DNA of 19,307 nt from Liolophura sinensis (Eukaryota > Mollusca > Polyplacophora > Chitonida > Chitonidae): contig NW_027018515.1 of the NCBI RefSeq assembly GCF_032854445.1, forward strand, positions 1-19,307. The letters are read 5' to 3'. The position numbers and the translations under genes were made by a program. Of this stretch, positions 1-10,448 are shown one piece after another; positions within the stretch are counted from its first letter, which is position 1, and each line of letters opens with the position of its first letter. Under the pieces are notes generated by a model, which was given only the letters and a program-made list of their open reading frames with translations, was not told the origin of the DNA and ran no database searches.

Positions 1-231
1 AGGGCACATAACTTATAGTCAAAAGTTGAATATAGTAAAGACTAGTCGCGATGGTACATAGTACAGTGTAGCCGATTTCAATTAACAAAAAGACCAGGCA
101 AAAATGCAAAAGTGGAAAAACTGTTCCAGTGCTGCTCGTAAGAGGCTAATCCGACGTATTTTGTGACGAGAAATGGAAAGGTGCAAACCGCGTTGCTCTC
201 CGGCCAATACTTTTGGCTGTAGCGACAATTG

Positions 232-241
232 AATGATCATT
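232..241. other. 10-bp perfect palindrome (instance in L1)
   Basis: aatgatcatt is self-complementary and present in nearly every monomer of both arms. Mismatching bases flank it on both sides. R5 (gatcactg) and R6 (attatcatt) have lost it. Such dyads can be binding sites for dimeric proteins, but no family is recognised. Confidence 0.5.
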
Positions 242-332
242 GATGACAACATCACTTGCCTAGAAACGGCTCTTACTCCATGGAAACCAGGGAAATTTGC
301 AATTTTTAAACAGCTGCCGATGCCTGGCCAAA

Positions 333-353
333 TTCCGCATCTTTTGGCACCTT
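333..353 (+). other. Near-invariant monomer box (instance in L1)
   Basis: The core atcttttggcacc, preceded by ttccgc, is unchanged in every left monomer I read and in almost all right monomers (there as ggtgccaaaagat). Exceptions are one base in R3 (gatgcgcaatt), one in R9 (aagtgcc) and one in R15. It is conserved across both subfamilies where neighbouring stretches vary. Protein binding is a guess; conservation is what is seen. Confidence 0.5.
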
Positions 354-515
354 ATTGATGTGGGTCAGTGTTTAATTGTACTTTTTACAGCAGACTGTAT
401 CTAGTACTTTGTGTTTTTTATGTACAAATGGTGTGGTTTTTCTACACGTAGAAATAGACATTGAGATTTTCTTCGACCTAGAAATAAGACAATTGCTGGA
501 TGAGTTAAATGGGCT

Positions 516-545
516 TAGCCCAAAGATTTGACGTCTTCTGGGCTA
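516..545. other. Hairpin-forming inverted repeat near monomer end (instance in L1)
   Basis: tagccca and tgggcta form a 7-bp stem around a 16-base loop that itself contains aaga and tctt. The overlapping tgggcttagccca at 510-522 is a second short dyad using the same bases, so two alternative foldings exist. The structure is retained in most monomers (for example 16336-16365 in R10). It is broken in R5, R9 and R12, where tagccc reads tatccc. It is not a bacterial-type terminator because no T tract follows. Confidence 0.5.
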
Positions 546-550
546 CCAAA

Positions 551-1102
551 GGGCACATAACTTATAGTCAAAAGTTGAATATAGTAATGACCAGTCGCGA
601 TGGTACATAGTACAGTGTAGCCGATTTCAATTAACAAAAAGACCAGGCAAAAAATGCAAAAGTGGAAAAACTGTTCCAGTGCTGCTGGTAAGAGGCTAAT
701 CCGACGTATTTTGTGACGAGAAATCGAATGGTGCAAACCGCGTTGCTCTCCGACTAATACATTTGGCTGTAGCGACAATTGAATGATCATTGATGACAAC
801 ATCACTTGCCTAGAAACGGCTCTTACTCCATGGAAACCAGGGAAATTAGCAGTTTTTTTAAACAGCTGCCAATGCCTGGCCCAATTCCGCATCTTTTGGC
901 ACCTTATTGATGTGGGTCAGTGTTCAATTGTACTTTTTACAGCACACTGTATCTAGTACTTTGTGTTTTTTATGTACAAATGGTGTGGTTTTTCTACACG
1001 TAGATAAAGACATTGAGATTGTCTTGGACTTAGAAGTAAGACAATTGCTGGATGAGTTAAATGGGCTTAGCCAAAGATTTTGACGTCTTCTGGGCTACCG
1101 AA
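551..1102 (+). repeat. Monomer L2 (class A, 552 bp)
   Basis: Class A with ccgactaatacatttgg, a lengthened T run after ttagcag, and agctgccaatg. It ends ctaccgaag. The extra length comes from extra bases in homopolymer runs. Confidence 0.95.
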
Positions 1103-1650
1103 GGGCACATAACTTATAGTCAAAAGTTGAATATAGTAATAACCAGTCTCAATGGTACATAGTACAGTGTAGCCGATTTCAATTAACAAAAAGACCAGGC
1201 AAAAATGCAAAAGTGGAAAAACTGTTCCAGTGCTGCTGGTAAGAGGCTATTCGACGTATTTTGTGACGAGAAATCGAATGGTGCAAACCGCGTTGCTCTC
1301 CGACCAATGCTTTTGGCTGTAGCGACAATTGAATGATCATTGATGACAAAATCACGTGCCTAACAACGGTTCTTACTCCATGGAAACCAGGGAAATTAGC
1401 AGTTTTTTAAATAGCTGCCGATGCCTGGCCAAATTCCGCATCTTTTGGCACCTTATTGATGTGGGTCAGTGTTTAATTGTACTTTATACAGCAGACTGTA
1501 TCTAGTACTTTGTGTTTTTTATGTACAAATGGTGTGGTTTTTCTACACGTAGATAAAGACATTGAGATTGTCTTGGACTTAGAAGTAAGACAATTGCTGG
1601 GTGAGTTAAATGGGCTTAGTCAAAGATTTCAGGTCTTCTGGGCTACCGAA
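1103..1650 (+). repeat. Monomer L3 (class B-like, 548 bp)
   Basis: Carries the class B block aaatcacgtgcctaacaacgg and ccaatgcttttgg, but retains agctgccgatg, so it is intermediate between classes. Single-base losses occur at gaggctattcgacg. It has tatacagcagactg, a variant shared with L14 and L15. Confidence 0.94.
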
Positions 1651-2202
1651 GGGCACATAACTTATAGTCAAAAGTTGAATATAGTAAGACCAGTGGCGAT
1701 GGTACATAGTACAGTGTAGCCGATTTCAATTAACAAAAAGACCAGGCAAAAATGCAAAAGTGGAAAAAACTGTTCAGTGCTGCTGGTAAGAGGGCTAATC
1801 GACGTGTATTTGTGACGAGAAATCGAATGGTGCAACCGCGTTGCTCTCGACTAATACATTTGGCTGTAGCGACAATTGAATGATCATTGATGACAACATC
1901 ACTTGCCTAGAAACGCCTCTTACTCCATGGAAACCAGGGAAATTAGCAATTTTTTAAACAGCTGCCAATGCCTGGCCCAATTCCGCATCTTTTGGCACCT
2001 TATTGATGTGGGTCAGTGTTCAATTGTACTTTTTACAGCACACTGTATCTAGTACTTTGTGTTTTTTATGTACAAATTGGTGTGGTTTTTCTACACGTAG
2101 ATATAGACATTGAGATTGTCTTCGACCTAGAAATAAGACAATGCTGGCTGGGTGAGTTAAATGGGCTTAGCCCAAAGATTTGACGTCTTCTGGGCTACCA
2201 AA
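1651..2202 (+). repeat. Monomer L4 (class A, 552 bp, indel-rich)
   Basis: Class A with actaatacatttgg and agctgccaatg, like L2. It has a concentration of one-base indels: ctgttcagtg, gagggctaatcgacg, gtgcaaccgcg, ctctcgacta and tacaaattggtg. A small local duplication gives aatgctggctgggtgag. It has the ttcgacctagaaataag variant. Confidence 0.94.
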
Positions 2203-2753
2203 GGGCACATAACTTATAGTCAAAAGTTGAATATAGTAATGACCAGTCGCGATGGTACATAGTACAGTGTAGACGATTTCAATTAACAAAAAGACCAGGC
2301 AAAAATGCAAAAGTGGAAAAACTGTTCAGTGCTGCTGGTAAGAGGCTAATCGACGTATTTTTGTGACGAGAAATCGAATGGTGCAAACCGCGTTGCTCTC
2401 CGACTAATGCTTTTGGCTGTAGCGACAATTGGATGATCATTGATGACAACATCACTTGCCTAGAAACAGCTCTTACTCCATGGAAACCAGGGAAATTTGC
2501 AAATTTTTTAAACAGCTGCCGATGCCTGGCCCAATTCCGCATCTTTTGGCACCTTATTGGATGTGGGTCAGTGTTCAATTGTACTTTTTACAGCACACTG
2601 TATCTAGTACTTTGTGTTTTTTATGTACAAATGGTGTGGTTTTTCTACACGTAGATAAAGACATTGAGATTGTCTTGGACTTAGAAGTAAGACAATTGCT
2701 GGATGAGTTAAATGGGCTTGGCCCAAAGATTTGACGTCTTCTGGGCTACCGAA
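2203..2753 (+). repeat. Monomer L5 (class A, 551 bp)
   Basis: Class A with gtagacgattt, actaatgcttttgg and aaacagctctt. One-base indels occur at ctgttcagtg, aatcgacgtattttt and ttattggatg. It ends ggcttggcccaaag and then ctaccgaag. Confidence 0.94.
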
Positions 2754-3303
2754 GGGCACATAACTTATAGTCAAAAGTTGAATATAGTAATGACCAGTCG
2801 CGATGGTACATAGTACAGTGTAGCCGATTTCAATTAACAAAAAGACCAGGCAAAAATGCAAAAGTGGAAAAACTGTTCCAGTGCTGCTGGTAAGAGGCTA
2901 ATCCGACGTATTTTGTGACGACAAATCGAATGGTGCAAACCGCGTTGCTCTCCGACCAATACTTTTGGCTGTAGCGACAATTGAATGATCATTGATGACA
3001 ACATCACTTGCCTAGAAACGGCTCTTACTCCATGGAAACCAGGGAAATTTGCAATTTTTTAAACAGCTGCCGATGCCTGGCCAAATTCCGCATCTTTTGG
3101 CACCTTATTGATGTGGGTCAGTGTTTAATTGTACTTTTTACAGCACACTGTATCTAGTACTTTGTGTTTTTTATGTACAAATGGTGTGGTTTTTCTACAC
3201 GTAGATAAAGACATTGAGATTGTCTTGGACTTAGAAGTAAGACAATTGCTGGGTGAGTTAAATGGGCTTAGCCCAAAGATTTGACGTCTTCTGGGCTACC
3301 AAA
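2754..3303 (+). repeat. Monomer L6 (class A, 550 bp)
   Basis: Close to the class A consensus. Private change gacgacaaatcg; tggccaaattcc as in L1 and L3; tgtttaattg rather than tgttcaattg. Confidence 0.95.
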
Positions 3304-3853
3304 GGGCACATAACTTATAGTCAAAAGTTGAATATAGTAATGACCAGTCGCGATGGTACAGAGTACAGTGTAGCCGATTTCAATTAACAAAAAGACCAGG
3401 CAAAAATGCAAAAGTGGAAAAACTGTTCCAGTGCTGCTGGTAAGAGGCTAATCCGACGTATTTTGTGACGAGAAATCGAATGGTGCAAACCGCGTTGCTC
3501 TCCGACCAATACATTTGGCTGTAGCGACAATTCAATGATCATTGATGACAACATCACTTGCCTAGAAACGGCTCTTACTCCATGGAAACCAGGGAAATTT
3601 GCAATTTTTTAAACAGCTGCCGATGCCTGGCCCAATTCCGCATCTTTTGGCACCTTATTGATGTGGGTCAGTGTTCAATTGTACTTTTTACAGCACACTG
3701 TATCTAGTACTTTGTGTTTTTTATGTACAAATGGTGTGGTTTTTCTACACGTAGTTAAAGACATTGAGATTGTCTTGGACTTAGAAGTAAGACAATTGCT
3801 GGGTGAGTTAAATGGGCTTAGCCCAAAGAGTTGACGTCTTCTGGGGTACCAAA
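3304..3853 (+). repeat. Monomer L7 (class A, 550 bp, one right-type mark)
   Basis: Class A overall, but carries gtacagagtac at 3356-3366, the form usual in the right arm. Other changes are gacaattcaatg, acgtagttaaag (shared with L11), aaagagttgacg and ctggggtacc. Confidence 0.94.
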
Positions 3854-4402
3854 GGGCACATAACTTATAGTCAAAAGTTGAATATAGTAATGACCAGTCG
3901 TGATGGTAGATAGTACAGTGTAGCCGATTTCAATTAACAAAAAGACCAGGCAAAAATGCAAAAGTGGAAAAACTCTTCCAGTGCTGCTGGTAAGAGGCTA
4001 ATCCGACGTATTTTGTGACGAGAAATCGAATGGGGCAAACCGCGTTGCTCTCCGACCAATGCTTTTGGCTGTAGCGACAAGTGAATGATCATTGATGACA
4101 AAATCACGTGCCTAACAACGGTTCTTACTCCATGGGAACCAGGGAAATTAGCAATTTTTTAAACAGCTGCGATGCCTGGCCCAATTCCGCATCTTTTGGC
4201 ACCTTATTGATGTGGGTCAGTGTTCAATTGTACTTTTTACAGCAGACTGTATCTAGTACTTTGTGTTTTTTATGTACAAATGGTGTGGTTTTTCTACACG
4301 TAGATAAAGACATTGAGATTGTCTTGGACTTAGAAGTAAGACAATTGCTGGGTGAGTTAAATGGGCTTAGCCCAAAGATTTGACGTCTTCTGGGCTACCA
4401 AA
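3854..4402 (+). repeat. Monomer L8 (class B, 549 bp)
   Basis: First of four consecutive class B monomers. It carries ggtagatagtac at about 3905-3916, also present in inverted monomer R7. It shares ccatgggaacc with L9. The missing C in agctgcgatg leaves an open frame of 91 codons at 4108-4383. Confidence 0.94.
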
Positions 4403-4951
4403 GGGCACATAACTTATAGTCAAAAGTTGAATATAGTAATGACTAATCGCGATGGTACATCGTACAGTGTAGCCGATTTCAATTAACAAAAAGACCAGGC
4501 AAAAATGCAAAAGTGGAAAAACTGTTCCAGTGCTGCTGGTAAGAGGCTAATCCGACGTATTTTGTGACGAGAAATCGAATGGTGCAAACCGCGTTGCTCT
4601 CCGACCAATGCTTTTGGCTGTAGCTACAATTGAATGATCATTGATGACAAAATCAGGTGCCAAACAACGGTTCTTACTCCATGGGAACCAGGGAAATTAG
4701 CAATTTTTTAAACAGCTGCGATGCCTGGCCCAATTCCGCATCTTTTGGCACCTTATTGATGTGGGTCAGTGTTCAATTGTACTTTTTACAGCACACTGTA
4801 TCTAGTACTTTGTGTTTTTTATGTACAAATGGTGTGGTTTTTCTACACGTAGATATAGACATTGAGATTGTCTTCGACCTAGAAATAAGAGAATTGCTGG
4901 GTGAGTTAAATGGGCTTAGCCCAAAGATTTGACGTCTTCTGGGCTACCAAA
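4403..4951 (+). repeat. Monomer L9 (class B, 549 bp)
   Basis: Class B with gactaatcgcg, tacatcgtac, tagctacaattg and aaatcaggtgccaaac. It shares ccatgggaacc with L8. It has the atatagac...ttcgacctagaaataag variant, ending in gag where most have cag or gac. Confidence 0.94.
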
Positions 4952-5501
4952 GGGCACATAACTTATAGTCAAAAGTTGAATATAGTAATGACCAGTCGCG
5001 ATGGTACATAGTACAGTGTAAACGATTTCAATTAACAAAAAGACCAGGCAAAAATGCAAAAGTGGAAAAACTGTTCCAGTGCTGCTGGTAAGAGGCTAAT
5101 CCGACGTATTTTTTGGACGAGAAATTGAATGGTGCAAACCGCGTTGCTCTCCGACTAATGCTTTTGGCTGTAGCGACAATTGAATGATCATTGATGACAA
5201 AATCACGTGCCTAACAACGGTTCTTACTCCATGGAAACCAGGGAAATTAGCAGTTTTTTAAATAGCTGCGATGCCTGGCCCAATTCCGCATCTTTTGGCA
5301 CCTTATTGATGTGGGTCAGTGTTCAATTGTACTTTTTACAGCACACTGTATCTAGTACTTTGTGTTTTTTATGTACAAATGGTGTGGTTTTTCTACACGT
5401 AGATAAAGACATTGAGATTGTCTTGGACTTAGAAGTAAGACAATTGCTGGGTGAGTTAAATGGGCTTAGCCCAAAGATTTGACATCTTCTGGGCTACCAA
5501 A
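4952..5501 (+). repeat. Monomer L10 (class B, 550 bp)
   Basis: Class B with gtgtaaacgattt, gtattttttggacgag and aaattgaatgg. It shares the aaatagctgcgatg form with L11 and the gacatcttctgg ending with L11 and L15. Confidence 0.94.
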
Positions 5502-6050
5502 GGGCACATAACTTATAGTCAAAAGTTGAATATAGTAATGACTAGTCGCGATGGTACATAGTACAGTGTAGCCGATTTCAATTAACAAAAAGACCAGGCA
5601 AAAATGCAAAAGTGGAAAAACTGTTCCAGTGCTGCTGGTAAGAGGCTAATCCGACGTATTTTGTGACGAGAAATCGAATGGTGCAAACCGCGTTGCTCTC
5701 CGACTAATTCTTTTGGCTGTAGCGACAATTGAATGATCATTGATGACAAAATCACGTGCCTAACAACGGCTCTTACTCCATGGAAACCAGGGAAATTAGC
5801 AGTTTTTTAAATAGCTGCGATGCCTGGCCCAATTCCGCATCTTTTGGCACCTTATTGATGTGGGTCAGTGTTCAATTGTACTTTTTACAGCACACTGTAT
5901 GTAGTACTTTGTGTTTTTTATGTACAAATGGTGTGGTTTTTCTACACGTAGTTAAAGACATTGAGATTGTCTTGGACTTAGAAGTAAGACAATTGCTGGG
6001 TGAGTTAAATGGGCTTAGCCCAAAGATTTGACATCTTCTGGGCTACCAAA
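5502..6050 (+). repeat. Monomer L11 (class B, 549 bp)
   Basis: Class B with actaattctttt, ctgtatgtagtac and acgtagttaaag. It pairs with L10 by aaatagctgcgatg and by gacatcttctgg at its end. Confidence 0.94.
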
Positions 6051-6600
6051 GGGCACATAACTTATAGTCAAAAGTTGAATATAGTAATGACTAGTCGCGA
6101 TGGTACATAGTACAGTGTAGCCGATTTCAATTAACAAAAAGACCAGGCAAAAATGCAAAAGTGGAAAAACTGTTCCAGTGCTGCTGATAAGAGGCTAATC
6201 CGACGTATTTTGTGACGAGAAATCGAATGGTGAAAACCGCGTTGCTCTCCGACCAATACTTTTGGCTGTAGCGACAATTAAATGATCATTGATGACAACA
6301 TCACTTGCCTAGAAACGGCTCTTACTCCATGGAAACCAGGGAAATTTGCAATTTTTTAAACAGCTGCCGATGCCTGGCCCAATTCCGCATCTTTTGGCAC
6401 CTTATTGATGTGGGTCAGTGTTCAATTGTACTTTTTACAGCACACTGTATCTAGTACTTTGTGTTTTTTATGTACAAATGGTGTGGTTTTTCTACACGTA
6501 GATAAAGACATTGAGATTGTCTTGGACTTAGAAGTAAGACAATTGCTGGATGAGTTAAATGGGCTTAGCCCAAAGATTTGACGTCTTCTGGGCTACCGAA
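6051..6600 (+). repeat. Monomer L12 (class A, 550 bp)
   Basis: Class A with two rare linked marks, gctgctgataagagg and atggtgaaaaccg, also linked in L16 four monomers away. Private change gacaattaaatg. It ends ctaccgaag. Confidence 0.95.
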
Positions 6601-7149
6601 GGGCACATAACTTAGAGTCAAAAGTTGAATATAGTAATGACCAGTCGCGATGGTACATAGTACAGTGTAGAAGATTTCAATTAACAAAAAGACCAGGCAA
6701 AAATGCAAAAGTGGAAAAACTGTTCCAGTGCTGCTGGTAAGAGGCTAATCCGACGTATTTTGTGACGAGAAATCGAATGGTGCAAACCGCGTTGCTCTCC
6801 GACTAATGCTTTTGGCTGTAGCGACAATTGAATGATCATTGATGACAAAATCACGTGCCTAACAACGGTTCTTACTCCATGGAAACCAGGGAAATTAGCA
6901 ATTTTTTAAACAGCTGCGATGCCTGGCCCAATTCCGCATCTTTTGGCACCTTATTGATGTGGGTCAGTGTTCAATTGTACTTTTTACAGCAGACTGTATC
7001 TAGTACTTTGTGTTTTTTATGTACAAATGGTGTGGTTTTTCTACACGTAGATAAAGACATTGAGATTGTCTTGGACTTAGAATTAAGACAATTGCTGGGT
7101 GAGTTAAATGGGCTTAGCCCAAAGATTTGACGTCTTCTGGGCTACCAAA
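6601..7149 (+). repeat. Monomer L13 (class B, 549 bp)
   Basis: Class B with acttagagtc and gtagaagattt. It shares ttagaattaagac with L14, its neighbour. Confidence 0.95.
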
Positions 7150-7698
7150 GGGCACATAACTTATAGTCAAAAGTTGAATATAGTAATGACTAGTCGCAAT
7201 GGTACATAGTACAGTGTAGCCGATTTCAATTAACAAAAAGACCAGGCAAAAATGCAAAAGTGGAAAAACTGTTCCAGTGCTGCTGGTAAGAGGCTAATCC
7301 GACGTATTTTGTGACGAGAAATCGAATGGTGCAAACCGCGATGCTCTCCGACCAATACTTTTGGCTGTAGCGACAATTGAATGATCATTGATGGCAACAT
7401 CACTTGCCTAGAAACGGCTCTTACTCCATGGAAACCAGGGAAATTTGCAATTTTTTAAACAGCTGCCGATGCCTGGCCCAATTCCGCATCTTTTGGCACC
7501 TTATTGATGTGGGTCAGTGTTTAATTGTACTTTATACAGCAGACTGTATCTAGTACTTTGTGTTTTTATGTACAAATGGTGTGGTTTTTCTACACGTAGA
7601 TAAAGACATTGAGATTGTCTTGGACTTAGAATTAAGACAATTGCTGGGTGAGTTAAATGGGCTTAGCCCAAAGATTTGACGTCTTCTGGAGTACCAAA
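7150..7698 (+). repeat. Monomer L14 (class A, 549 bp)
   Basis: Class A with agtcgcaatgg, gcgatgctctcc, gatggcaac and a shortened T run (gtgtttttatg). It shares tttatacagcagactg with L15 and ttagaattaagac with L13. It ends ctggagtacc. Confidence 0.95.
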
Positions 7699-8248
7699 GG
7701 GCACATAACTTATAGTCAAAAGTTGAATATAGTAATGACTAGTCGCGATGGTACATAGTACAGTGTAGCCGATTTCAATTAACAAAAAGACCAGGCAAAA
7801 ATGCAAAAGTGGAAAAACTGTTCCAGTGCTGCTGGTAAGAGGCTAATCCGACGTATTTTTTGACGAGAAATCGAATGGTGCAAACCGCGTTGCTCTCCGA
7901 CCAATACTTTTGGCTGTAGCGACAATTGAATGATCATTGATGACAACATCACTTGCCTAGAAACGGCTCTTACTCCATGGAAACCAGGGAAATTTGCAAT
8001 TTTTTAAACAGCTGCCGATGCCTGGCCCAATTCCGCATCTTTTGGCACCTTATTGATGTGGGTCAGTGTTTAATTGTACTTTATACAGCAGACTGTATCT
8101 AGTACTTTGTGTTTTTTATGTACAAATGGTGTGGTTTTTCTACACGTAGATAAAGACATTGAGATTGTCTTGGACTTAGAAGTAAGACAATTGCTGGGTG
8201 AGTTAAATGGGCTTAGCCCAAAGATTTGACATCTTCTGGGCTACCAAA
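7699..8248 (+). repeat. Monomer L15 (class A, 550 bp)
   Basis: Class A with gtattttttgacg (G to T) and tttatacagcagactg as in L14. It ends gacatcttctgg, as L10 and L11 do. Confidence 0.95.
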
Positions 8249-8799
8249 GGGCACATAACTTATAGTCAAAAGTTGAATATAGTAATGACTAGTCGCGATG
8301 GTACATAGTACAGTGTAGCCGATTTCAATTAACAAAAAGACCAGGCAAAAATGCAAAAGTGGAAAAACTGTTCCAGTGCTGCTGATAAGAGGCTAATCCG
8401 ACGTATTTTGTGACGAGAAATCGAATGGTGAAAACCGCGTTGCTCTCCGACCAATACTTTTGGCTGTAGCGACAATTGAATGATCATTGATGACAACATC
8501 ACTTGCCTAGAAACGGCTCTTACTCCATGGAAACCAGGGAAATTTGCAATTTTTTAAACAGCTGCCGATGCCTGGCCCAATTCCGCATCTTTTGGCACCT
8601 TATTGATGTGGGTCAGTGTTCAATTGTACTTTTTACAGCAAACTGTATCTAGTACTTTGTGTGTTTTTTTGTACAAATGGTGTGGTTTTTCTACACGTAG
8701 ATAAAGACATTGAGATTGTCTTGGACTTAGAAGTAAGACAATTGCTGGGTGAGTTAAATGGGCTTAGCCCAAAGATTTGACGTCTTCTGGGCTACCAAA
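8249..8799 (+). repeat. Monomer L16 (class A, 551 bp)
   Basis: Class A with linked marks gctgctgataagagg and atggtgaaaaccg, as in L12. Private changes are cagcaaactg and gtgtgtttttttgtac. Confidence 0.95.
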
Positions 8800-9349
8800 G
8801 GGCACATAACTTATAGTCAAAAGTTGAATATAGTAATGACCAGTCGCGATGGTACATAGTACAGTGTAGCCGATTTCAATTAACAAAAAGACCAGGCAAA
8901 AATGCAAAAGTGGAATAACTGTTCCAGTGCTGCTGGTAAGAGGCTAATCCGACGTATTTTGTGACGAGAAATCGAATGGTGAAAACCGCGTTGCTCTCCG
9001 ACCAATACTTTTGGCTGTAGCGACAATTGAATGATCATTGATGACAACATCACTTGCCTAGAAACGGCTCTTACTCCATGGAAACCAGGGAAATTTGCAA
9101 TTTTTTAAACAGCTGCCGATGCCTGGCCCAATTCCGCATCTTTTGGCACCTTATTGATGTGAGTCAGTATTCAATTGTACTTTTTACAGCACACTGTATC
9201 TAGTACTTTGTGTTTTTTATGTACAAATGGTGTGGTTTTTCTACACGTAGATAAAGACATTGAGATTGTCTTGGACTTAGAAGTAAGACAATTGCTGGGT
9301 GAGTTAAATGAGCTTAGCCCAAAGATTTGACGTCTTCTGGGCTACCAAA
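8800..9349 (+). repeat. Monomer L17 (class A, 550 bp)
   Basis: Class A sharing atggtgaaaaccg with adjacent L16. Private changes are gtggaataactg, gtgagtcagtattc and aaatgagcttagc. Confidence 0.95.
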
Positions 9350-9898
9350 GGGCACATAACTTATAGTCAAAAGTTGAATATAGTAATGACCAGTCGCGAT
9401 GGTACATAGTACAGTGTAGCCGATTTCAATTAACAAAAAGACCAGGCAAAAATGCAAAAGTGAAAAAACTGTTCCAGTGCTGCTGGTAAGAGGCTAATCC
9501 GACGTATTTTGTGACGAGAAATTGAATGGTGCAAACCGCGTTGCTCTCCGACTAATGCTTTTGGCTGTAGCGACAATTGAATGATCATTGATGACAAAAT
9601 CACGTGCCTAACAACGGTTCTTACTCCATGGAAACCAGGGAAAATAGCAATTTTTTAAACAGCTGCGATGCCTGGCCCAATTCCGCATCTTTTGGCACCT
9701 TATTGATGTGGGTCAGTGTTCAATTGTACTTTTTACAGCACACTGTATCTAGTACTTTGTGTTTTTTATGTACAAATGGTGTGGTTTTTCTACACGTAGA
9801 TATAGACATTGAGATTGTCTTCGACCTAGAAAAAAGACAATTGCTGGATGAGTTAAATGGGCTTAGCCCAAAGATTTGACGTCTTCTGGGCTACCAAA
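9350..9898 (+). repeat. Monomer L18 (class B, 549 bp)
   Basis: Isolated class B monomer among class A units, with aaattgaatgg as in L10, gaaaatagcaat, and the atatagac...ttcgacctagaaaaaagac form. It has the missing-C agctgcgatg. Confidence 0.95.
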
Positions 9899-10448
9899 GG
9901 GCTCATAACTTATAGTCAAAAGTTGAATATAGTAATGACCAGTCGCGATGGTACATAGTACAGTGTAGCCGATTTCAATTAACAAAAAGACCAGGCAAAA
10001 ATGCAAAAGTGGAAAAACTGTTCCAGTGCTGCTGGTAAGAGGCTAATCCGACGTATTTTGTGACGAGAAATCGAATGGTGCAAACCGCGTTGCTCTGCGA
10101 CCAATACTTTTGGCTGTAACGACAATTGAATGATCATTGATGACAACATCACGTGCCTAAAAACGGCTCTTACTCCATGGAAACCAGGGAAATTTGCACT
10201 TTTTTAAACAGCTGCCGATGCCTGACCCAATTCCGCATCTTTTGGCACCTTATTGATGTGGGTCAGTGTTTAATTGTACTTTTTACAGCACACTGTATCT
10301 AGTACTTTGTGTTTTTTATGTACAAATGGTGTGGTTTTTCTACACGTAGATAAAGATATTGAGATTGTCTTGGACTTAGAAGTAAGACAATTGCTGGGTG
10401 AGTTAAATGGGCTTAGCCCAAAGATTTGACGTCTTCTGGGGTACCAAA
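9899..10448 (+). repeat. Monomer L19 (class A/B mixed, 550 bp)
   Basis: Phase motif altered to gggctcataac. It has acatcacgtgcctaaaaacgg, intermediate between classes A and B. Private changes are tctgcgacc, gtaacgac, cctgaccc and aaagatattg. It ends ctggggtacc like L7. Confidence 0.94.

Larger units (their letters stand above)
2..550 (+). repeat. Monomer L1 (class A, 549 bp)
   Basis: Class A monomer with private changes gctgctcgtaag, agaaatggaaagg and ccggccaatac. It has the minority variant atagacattgagattttcttcgacc in place of the common ataaagac...gtcttggac form; the same ttcgacctagaaataag block recurs in L4 and L9. It ends ctaccaaag. Base 1 belongs to the preceding monomer. Confidence 0.95.

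Noticed and set aside
16-545. Hammerhead ribozyme embedded in the satellite
   Set aside because: Some satellites carry hammerheads, so I looked for a ctgatga core followed by gaaa. The nearest strings (gctggatgag, gctgataag) do not fit the core and lack matching stems.
4108-4383. 91-codon open frame recurring at 4108, 4657, 5207, 5756, 6855 and 9604
   Set aside because: It exists only in class B monomers, where one missing C in agctgcgatg restores the frame; most copies are broken there. It recurs because the DNA recurs. No domain, signal peptide or gene context is seen.
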